A stretch of DNA of 11,088 bases from Euryarchaeota archaeon UBA258 (GTDB lineage: Archaea > Thermoplasmatota > Poseidoniia > Poseidoniales > Poseidoniaceae), in NCBI GenBank assembly GCA_002502605.1, contig DAPR01000023.1, forward strand, positions 1 through 11,088, written 5' to 3'. The first letter of the stretch is position 1, and every line of letters starts with the position of its first letter. The notes below the pieces were generated by a model. That model made no database searches. It saw only the letters and a program-made list of their open reading frames with translations, and had not been told where the DNA came from. Shown piece after piece: positions 6,487-11,088 of the stretch. A program made the position numbers and the translations under genes.

Positions 6487-9400
6487 CTACTTGAGTTCGG
6501 TGCCATTTTGGGAAAAAGTTACGTTTTGAGACCCTTGAGCGGCAAGATACTGATGGCCGTAGTGGCCCCATTGTTCCATCGTCCATCCGTCAGGGAGTCC
6601 TGCCTCTGGAATCGGTGGGCCTGCTTCTTTGCCTCCCATTTCAGGCACGGGTGCTGGAGGTGCCTCGAAAGAAGGATCGATTTGCTGTGTGGGTGGCACC
6701 ACGCTCTCTTGGATGAAATGACTCATCGGTGGCGGAGTTGAGGGACGTCTTGCTTGTGCCTGTTCAATCATTGTAGGTGTGTCAAATGCATCGTCGAGCA
6801 TGCCTTCTTCAGAACCAGCCCAAGGGGATTCAGAGGGCGCTTTTCGCCTTCGTGTCAGCAGGGCCAACAACAGCAGGATTCCGATGAGTAGACCAAATTG
6901 TGCGACCGAATTCGCTTCTTCACCGATCAGCCCGGCACTGATTTGTTCGATTGAGTTTCGCTCTGGCGGGGCGACATCGATCACCATTGTCGCTTGGCCC
7001 GGTCGTTCCGGATTTTCATCCCAAGCCATGGCCTTGACACGCACCATGCCAGAGGTGCGGAAGATGTGTTGGACGGTGGTTCCAACCAAATCAGCGTCGT
7101 TGTCCTTGATGCCGTCTCCGTTGCTGTCAACGGTGATGTCGAGGTCCCAGACAATGGTCAACGTGTCGATATCATTCGCTGAATCGATGGTTTGTTCAGC
7201 GCTCATCACACAAGTTTGGTAAGCCATACAAGCGAGGTTTTGCAACCTCACGATTGGAGGCATGTTGAGCACTTCCACGGTGAGGACCTCGCTGGTTTGC
7301 GCACCATCGTCATCTGTGACGTGGTAGATAATCGTATGAGTTCCACTGCGATTCCACACATAGGTCAATTCATCACCCTTGATGTCACAATCATCGTCTG
7401 CACCACCGAAATCATCGCTGTCGATACCAGGGTCGACATCCCAGCATTTCACAAGCGTTGCTCGATCGCTTGGCGTGTCGGTTGAGTTGCCAGTGATGGT
7501 GATGGATTGGCCTTCTGCGATTGGAAGAATGGAGACCAGGGGTTCAATCACAGGCGGTACGTTGCGCACATTGACCCAGCGTTCATTCACTGCGCTTGAG
7601 ACGCCGTCGCTATCGGTCACTTCCAAACGGACGGTGTGCAACCCAGAGGTGGACCACATCATTGGGAAGTTGGACACTCGGCCCGAGTAAGTGTACATGA
7701 GCGATGGTTCTTGACCGTCTGGCCACCATGTGTGCGTCAAGGATTCAAGATCGTCGATCGAATCGAGCGCTTGGCCACGCACATTGACGATTTCATCCTC
7801 ATCCAGCTGCCATATTTGCTGTTCATCGCTTTCCAAAAAGGCGTCATCAATCAGCAAAGCAATGGTTGTACCGTGGGGTGCGATGTTGGTGAATTGAATG
7901 TCGATGGTGGCGGTGGTTGTCGATGAATCGTCATCGGTCCCAACAGCAGTAAAGGTATGAATTCCTTCTGTCGGAGCGGTCGTGGTGCATACCCTGGTGT
8001 AGTAGCCTTCTTGGCACAAAGCGTCGGGCCAAAACACATCGACCACGCCGGGCCAAATGTCCTCAGAATCCGAATCGTTAGCGTAAGCATAGAGCGTGAT
8101 TGGATGTTCGACCTTCGCCTCACTTCGTGCGCTCTTGATCTCAATTTTTGGCGCCCTGTTACCGATCGATGCCAGCAGAGTGGCCGTTGTTTCATCACGT
8201 TCTTCATCGAGAACCGTAACCTGTACGGGGTAGTCGCCATCATCCATCCAAGTCCAATTGACACTGCAGTCGTCGGAAGGAAGAGTGATGTAATCCCATG
8301 TGCGTGTACCATCATCAAACGGAATTTCAAATTCACAGGTGATGTTTCCACCGTCTTCATCAAAACTGTTGGCAGCACTCAGGGTCACTTCTTCCAGTGT
8401 GAGTGCTGTTGCGTTTTCAACCACCGGCGTTGGAAGCCTGCCTACGAACATGGCTAACTGTGCGATGTCGTTGCCCTCATTGACATCAGCAGCGTTGACA
8501 TCGTTGGGGTCAGCGTTCCAAGTGATTGGTAGCACACCAATCGATTGATCTTCTGGCACAGTCCAACTGAAATTCACTTTGTGTGCGGAGTAACTCGCCA
8601 ATGGCGGTAGCGTGTAAGCGGTAGTTTGCCCGTCAGGTCCGGTCACATCGAGTGTGGAGGTTGCTGAAGTGGTGATGCCTCTGTTTTGCACCCCCACTTC
8701 GACCATTAATTCATCACCAGGAAGGACATTCCAGCCCGAAAGTGAGTTCAATTCAGTCAGCGTTCCACTTCGGTTGCGGAGCACCTTGGCAAGGTCTTCG
8801 CTGGCGATTAAATCCAATCCGACAATGAATTCATCGAGGGTCACAGTGGTGACGCCAACCGTTGTTGTTGGGGATTGACTCGAAGGATTGATTCGGGCGA
8901 CAATGCCATGGCTCGCCCAATCAAGTAAGGTGGCGGATGAATCCTTTGCATCGCCCACTTGGAGTGTAAAGTAGGCCGTACCGTTGCTTGCTGTTGAGGC
9001 GTATTGGAGTGAACCGGTGGTTTCGTGACGCAATTCAATTCCGATGTTGTCTATGTTGGAGAAACATGAGGTGGAGGCATTTACCCACACACCCATTGGC
9101 GAGTTTAGAGCGGTAATTGGATTTTCGAGGTCCACATTGAGGCACATGTCTCGTGTTCCAGGATTGCTGTATTCATCAACTCCACTCGCCCCAATCGGAA
9201 TGTAGCGTTTGAGCCTGAAGTCAATGGTAAGGCCAATGTCATCCTCTGTGTGGAGCCACGCATAATTCGAAACTTCGGGGCAATACCACCTGTAGCCATT
9301 TGACACACCATCGCTGTTGACTGATTGAAGCTCATACGAAGCATTGCATCCACCATAGCCAATCGTTTGGCCGTAGGCGTTGCTTGGTTTTCCGACGCTT

Positions 9401-10089
9401 GCCACTTCCCAAGTGGTGCTGTTGGTGTCGCTTACTGGGGGTGGGAACGGTGTGATGTAATCGCTTGATCCCGACCACTGTGCAAATGAGGTGGTTGTGG
9501 TTGTCCACTGTTCATCAAGACGCAATGGGAAGTCGTAAGTTTCCGAGACTGGACTGTAACTTGTTGTGATCGTAATGTCGCCAAGGATTTGAGTCAGGCT
9601 TGAGATTCCATACGGAACGAAGCGAATGTACATGTCAAGTTCGCTTCGAAGGCTGGCTAAATCGCTGACACGGAGGTATTCTGTTTGGCTGTATGTGATG
9701 TAGACGTTGCCATCATAGCCTTCTAGCGAAACTCCGGACTTGTCGAAATTGGCAGATGAGCGAAGGGTATAGGCCAGCACCGACATGTTGTCGACGGACT
9801 GTTCAGTGATGCCGAGCACCTCCATCGTGGTGTCGCCATTAATTTCTCCGACCGTGGCTTGAACGCCAGTGTTGGTGACGAGCAATGTTGGATCAAAGAT
9901 GCCGGAGTAAATCCATTTGTCTCCAACTCGCCATGTGGGTACATCGCTCACACCAGGGTCTTGGCTGCTTGACAACATGGGCGTCGTCGGGCTTTCAAGA
10001 CTGCTTTGGAGCAGCGGAGTTTGCACGCTTGCGAACAACAAGAAGACCAGCAAAAATGCCGGAATGGCTCGCGTCACGCTCGGGCGCAT
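6487..10089 (-). CDS. Giant surface protein with CARDB-like and PKD-like repeats, C-terminal anchor and cytoplasmic tail (paralogue 1)
   Basis: A 1200-residue protein of the same build as the next gene in the operon. Signal peptide at 1-30 ('AIPAFLLVFLLFASVQT' core). N-terminal domain, about 48-320, with 'DVPTWRVGDKWIY', 'YDFPLRLDEQW' and 'GYRWYCPEV'. CARDB-like domain about 420-552. PKD-like domains about 553-645, 647-736, 738-844, 846-943 and 945-1040. Transmembrane helix about 1062-1079 followed by 'RRRK'. Cytoplasmic tail with 'GLPDGWTMEQW' and 'GHYGHQYLAAQ'. Its twelve Cys are all extracellular. Acidic 'DSNGDGIKDNDAD' at 988-1000 looks like a calcium-binding loop. Start choice is uncertain: ATG 10089 is used; a TTG at 10107 adds six residues, and the best ribosome binding site (10124-10128) stands before a different ATG at 10115 that hits a stop after three codons. 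It follows tbp by about 60 bases. Likely a cell-surface protein; ligand unknown. Confidence 0.9.
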   Translation of the reverse strand: MRPSVTRAIPAFLLVFLLFASVQTPLLQSSLESPTTPMLSSSQDPGVSDVPTWRVGDKWIYSGIFDPTLLVTNTGVQATVGEINGDTTMEVLGITEQSVDNMSVLAYTLRSSANFDKSGVSLEGYDGNVYITYSQTEYLRVSDLASLRSELDMYIRFVPYGISSLTQILGDITITTSYSPVSETYDFPLRLDEQWTTTTTSFAQWSGSSDYITPFPPPVSDTNSTTWEVASVGKPSNAYGQTIGYGGCNASYELQSVNSDGVSNGYRWYCPEVSNYAWLHTEDDIGLTIDFRLKRYIPIGASGVDEYSNPGTRDMCLNVDLENPITALNSPMGVWVNASTSCFSNIDNIGIELRHETTGSLQYASTASNGTAYFTLQVGDAKDSSATLLDWASHGIVARINPSSQSPTTTVGVTTVTLDEFIVGLDLIASEDLAKVLRNRSGTLTELNSLSGWNVLPGDELMVEVGVQNRGITTSATSTLDVTGPDGQTTAYTLPPLASYSAHKVNFSWTVPEDQSIGVLPITWNADPNDVNAADVNEGNDIAQLAMFVGRLPTPVVENATALTLEEVTLSAANSFDEDGGNITCEFEIPFDDGTRTWDYITLPSDDCSVNWTWMDDGDYPVQVTVLDEERDETTATLLASIGNRAPKIEIKSARSEAKVEHPITLYAYANDSDSEDIWPGVVDVFWPDALCQEGYYTRVCTTTAPTEGIHTFTAVGTDDDSSTTTATIDIQFTNIAPHGTTIALLIDDAFLESDEQQIWQLDEDEIVNVRGQALDSIDDLESLTHTWWPDGQEPSLMYTYSGRVSNFPMMWSTSGLHTVRLEVTDSDGVSSAVNERWVNVRNVPPVIEPLVSILPIAEGQSITITGNSTDTPSDRATLVKCWDVDPGIDSDDFGGADDDCDIKGDELTYVWNRSGTHTIIYHVTDDDGAQTSEVLTVEVLNMPPIVRLQNLACMAYQTCVMSAEQTIDSANDIDTLTIVWDLDITVDSNGDGIKDNDADLVGTTVQHIFRTSGMVRVKAMAWDENPERPGQATMVIDVAPPERNSIEQISAGLIGEEANSVAQFGLLIGILLLLALLTRRRKAPSESPWAGSEEGMLDDAFDTPTMIEQAQARRPSTPPPMSHFIQESVVPPTQQIDPSFEAPPAPVPEMGGKEAGPPIPEAGLPDGWTMEQWGHYGHQYLAAQGSQNVTFSQNGTELK
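6526..6621 (-). repeat. Conserved cytoplasmic tail motif, copy in paralogue 1
   Basis: Codes for residues 1157-1188 of paralogue 1, the partner of the copy at 2858-2947. Invariant between the two are Gly-Leu-Pro, Gly-Trp, Met-Glu-Gln-Trp, His-Tyr-Gly, Gln-Tyr-Leu and Ala-Gln. The motif lies after the transmembrane helix and a Pro-rich spacer, so it faces the cytoplasm. Confidence 0.8.
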
Positions 10090-10103
10090 GCTACGCCACA
10101 CGC

Positions 10104-10128
10104 TCAATAGAACATCAACACTTCTCCT
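10104..10128 (-). promoter_or_regulatory. Shine-Dalgarno and three-codon open frame before paralogue 1
   Basis: On the minus strand 'AGGAG' (10124-10128) is followed after 8 bases by ATG (10113-10115), then TTC, TAT and TGA (10104-10106). The TGA overlaps a TTG (10105-10107) that is in frame with the giant protein. This could be a tiny upstream frame with coupled restart at TTG, or the mark of a one-base error or frameshift in a longer signal peptide. Which is right is not decidable here. Confidence 0.35.
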
Positions 10129-10152
10129 GTTGGAGAATGACTCTGTTTAGAA

Positions 10153-10773
10153 TCAATATTCCAGCAAGTCTGCCAGTTCGTCCTTGATGATTTCAACAGC
10201 CTCGAGGATTTCGTCCTTGTGTCGAGCACCGGTGATCACCATCTTACCGCTGCCGAAAATCAAGCAGACGACCTTAGGATAGTCAAGGCGGTAGATGAGG
10301 CCAGGGAATTGCTCTGGCTCATATTCAACCTTGTCGAATGGTAGGTGGAAGGTCAAGTTGTTCAAGTTCAGTTTGCGAGGCACACCGGCTTGTGGTTCTC
10401 CGGTGAACTTGTCGTTTCCGGGGTAGTCTTCGGGGTAGTGAAGGGCGTAGGTTGCGACCATGTTTTGGACTTCAATTTCGACTTGGTCGAGGTTCCAAGT
10501 TTCGATGCCAGCAGCCCGTAGGTCGTTGATCATGCGTTCGATACCTGTGTGAATGTTGTCTTCGTTCTTTCCACCGGTGCACACTGCACGGCCTGAACGG
10601 AACATGAGAATAGCGAGCTTTGGCTCGGTCACTCGGTACACGACACCAGGAAATTGTTCTGGCTCGTATTCGCAATTCAATTGAATTGCAATATCTGGTA
10701 GGTCTAGTTCCTCAGCAACTCGAGTGCTGGCAACCACGTTCACGACGGTTAGACGTTCTTCATCAGTAGTCAT
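10153..10773 (-). CDS. tbp: TATA-box binding protein (TBP)
   Basis: A 206-residue TBP, the general transcription factor that binds and bends the promoter TATA box and recruits TFB and RNA polymerase. It has the two direct repeats of the TBP saddle, each with 'EYEPEQFPG', 'YR', and 'FxSG(R/K)': residues about 8-95 and 99-200. The four phenylalanines that wedge into DNA are kept (Phe41, Phe58, Phe156, Phe173). The protein is longer than typical archaeal TBP (about 180-190) because of an extra stretch of about 20 residues near 108-131, between the first strand and helix of repeat 2. The frame continues to a TTG at 10791, but ATG 10773 lies 27 bases from the centre of a TATA box and gives the expected N-terminus, so the mRNA is probably leaderless. 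The neighbours are mevalonate kinase upstream and the PKD gene downstream. Confidence 0.97.
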   Translation of the reverse strand: MTTDEERLTVVNVVASTRVAEELDLPDIAIQLNCEYEPEQFPGVVYRVTEPKLAILMFRSGRAVCTGGKNEDNIHTGIERMINDLRAAGIETWNLDQVEIEVQNMVATYALHYPEDYPGNDKFTGEPQAGVPRKLNLNNLTFHLPFDKVEYEPEQFPGLIYRLDYPKVVCLIFGSGKMVITGARHKDEILEAVEIIKDELADLLEY

Positions 10774-10795
10774 ATTCAAAGCGAATGTCAACCAG

Positions 10796-10803
10796 TATAT
10801 AAA
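10796..10803 (-). promoter_or_regulatory. TATA box of tbp
   Basis: 'TTTATATA' on the minus strand matches the archaeal box A. Its centre is about 27 bases before the tbp ATG at 10773, the normal distance from box A to the transcription start, which places the start at or next to the ATG. The upstream flank is 'CCTTTTC', not a typical purine-rich BRE. The site lies in the 72-base gap after the mevalonate kinase stop. TBP may thus bind the promoter of its own gene, as any TBP-dependent promoter would. Confidence 0.65.
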
Positions 10804-10845
10804 GAAAAGGCAGGGTCCATAACATCGTTTTTCACAATAAACGGA

Positions 10846-11088
10846 TTAAGATGAACTGCTTTGAGGTGACCAAAAAGGCTCGCAGTCAGGCGTTTCAAGG
10901 CGCATCCCTTGATTGCCAAATTTTGAGACGAGAGCCTTCCCGCCAGCATTCTTGATTGCTTCGCTTGTCATCTCGGGATTGCGGGTGAGGGCAACCATAC
11001 AACCGCCGCCTCCAGCCCCCGTGAGTTTTGCACCAAGCGAAGAAGGGGCTGCGGCCCGAACAAGGTCGTCCAACTCATGACAGGAGAC
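10846..11088 (-). CDS. mvk: Mevalonate kinase (GHMP kinase family), C-terminal fragment
   Basis: The last 80 codons of a minus-strand gene that enters from the right edge; the true start is outside the window. The fragment reads 'ELDDLVRAAAPSSLGAKL' then 'TGAGGGGCMVAL', which is GHMP motif 3, typical of mevalonate kinase ('GAKLTGAGGGGC'). Mevalonate kinase phosphorylates mevalonate with ATP in the cytosolic pathway to isoprenoid precursors for archaeal ether lipids. The final part ('LETPDCEPFWSPQSSSS') is a less conserved tail. Other GHMP kinases (phosphomevalonate kinase, galactokinase) share motif 3, but this exact Gly-rich version and the preceding 'LDxLV' favour mevalonate kinase. It lies 72 bases upstream of tbp on the same strand, with a separate tbp promoter between. 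Confidence 0.8.
   Translation of the reverse strand, partial: VSCHELDDLVRAAAPSSLGAKLTGAGGGGCMVALTRNPEMTSEAIKNAGGKALVSKFGNQGMRLETPDCEPFWSPQSSSS

Noticed and set aside
7300..7314. Short DNA repeats such as 'gcaccatcgtcatc' shared with 3706-3719
   Set aside because: They code for the recurring 'DDDGA' turn of PKD domains, so protein repetition explains them; no sign of a mobile or regulatory repeat.
7851..8378. Minus-strand open frame of 175 codons in another frame
   Set aside because: It overlaps the PKD region of paralogue 1, whose frame is clearly real; the composition (Arg, Thr, Met and Pro rich) is that of a shifted frame.

Overview
The window looks like a piece of an archaeal genome, most probably Marine Group II Euryarchaeota (Candidatus Poseidoniales) or a close Thermoplasmata relative. 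The support is a TATA-binding protein gene with its own archaeal TATA box, the C-terminus of an archaeal-type mevalonate kinase, an archaeal-type SepF, and two giant surface proteins with PKD-like repeats and the tail motif 'LPxGWxMEQW' that I associate, from memory, with that lineage. The taxon is an inference; archaeal origin is well supported. No tRNA, rRNA, CRISPR array, transposon or integration site is visible, and there is no gene-free stretch over 300 bases.

Layout, left to right. At 1-208 (minus) is the N-terminus of a KaiC/RadA-like RecA-fold ATPase that runs off the left edge. Divergent from it, at 263-829 (plus), is a Maf-family nucleotide pyrophosphatase, the only plus-strand gene. 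It ends tail-to-tail with, and overlaps by 12 bases, a minus-strand 12-helix membrane protein of unknown function (818-2134). Reading on the minus strand, transcription of the central block runs from right to left: a first giant PKD-repeat surface protein (6487-10089), its paralogue (2762-6466), sepF (2178-2750), then the 12-helix protein. Gaps are about 20, 11 and 43 bases, so this is very likely an operon. Upstream, still on the minus strand, lie tbp (10153-10773) with a TATA box placed for a leaderless transcript, and the last part of mevalonate kinase (10846-11088), which runs off the right edge.

How the genes may work together. The two giant proteins share one plan: signal peptide, a large N-terminal domain with 'PTWRVGD' and 'WYCP' motifs, a CARDB-like domain, about five PKD-like domains, one transmembrane helix, and a proline-rich cytoplasmic tail carrying a strongly conserved Trp/Tyr motif. 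Every cysteine lies outside the cell and the count is even in both proteins, as expected for disulfide-bonded surface proteins. They are followed at once by SepF, the membrane anchor of FtsZ in archaea. The arrangement suggests a link between the cell surface layer and the division machinery: two surface proteins, a cytoplasmic tail motif, a division anchor and a polytopic membrane protein. This link is inference from gene order and is the most interesting point in the window.
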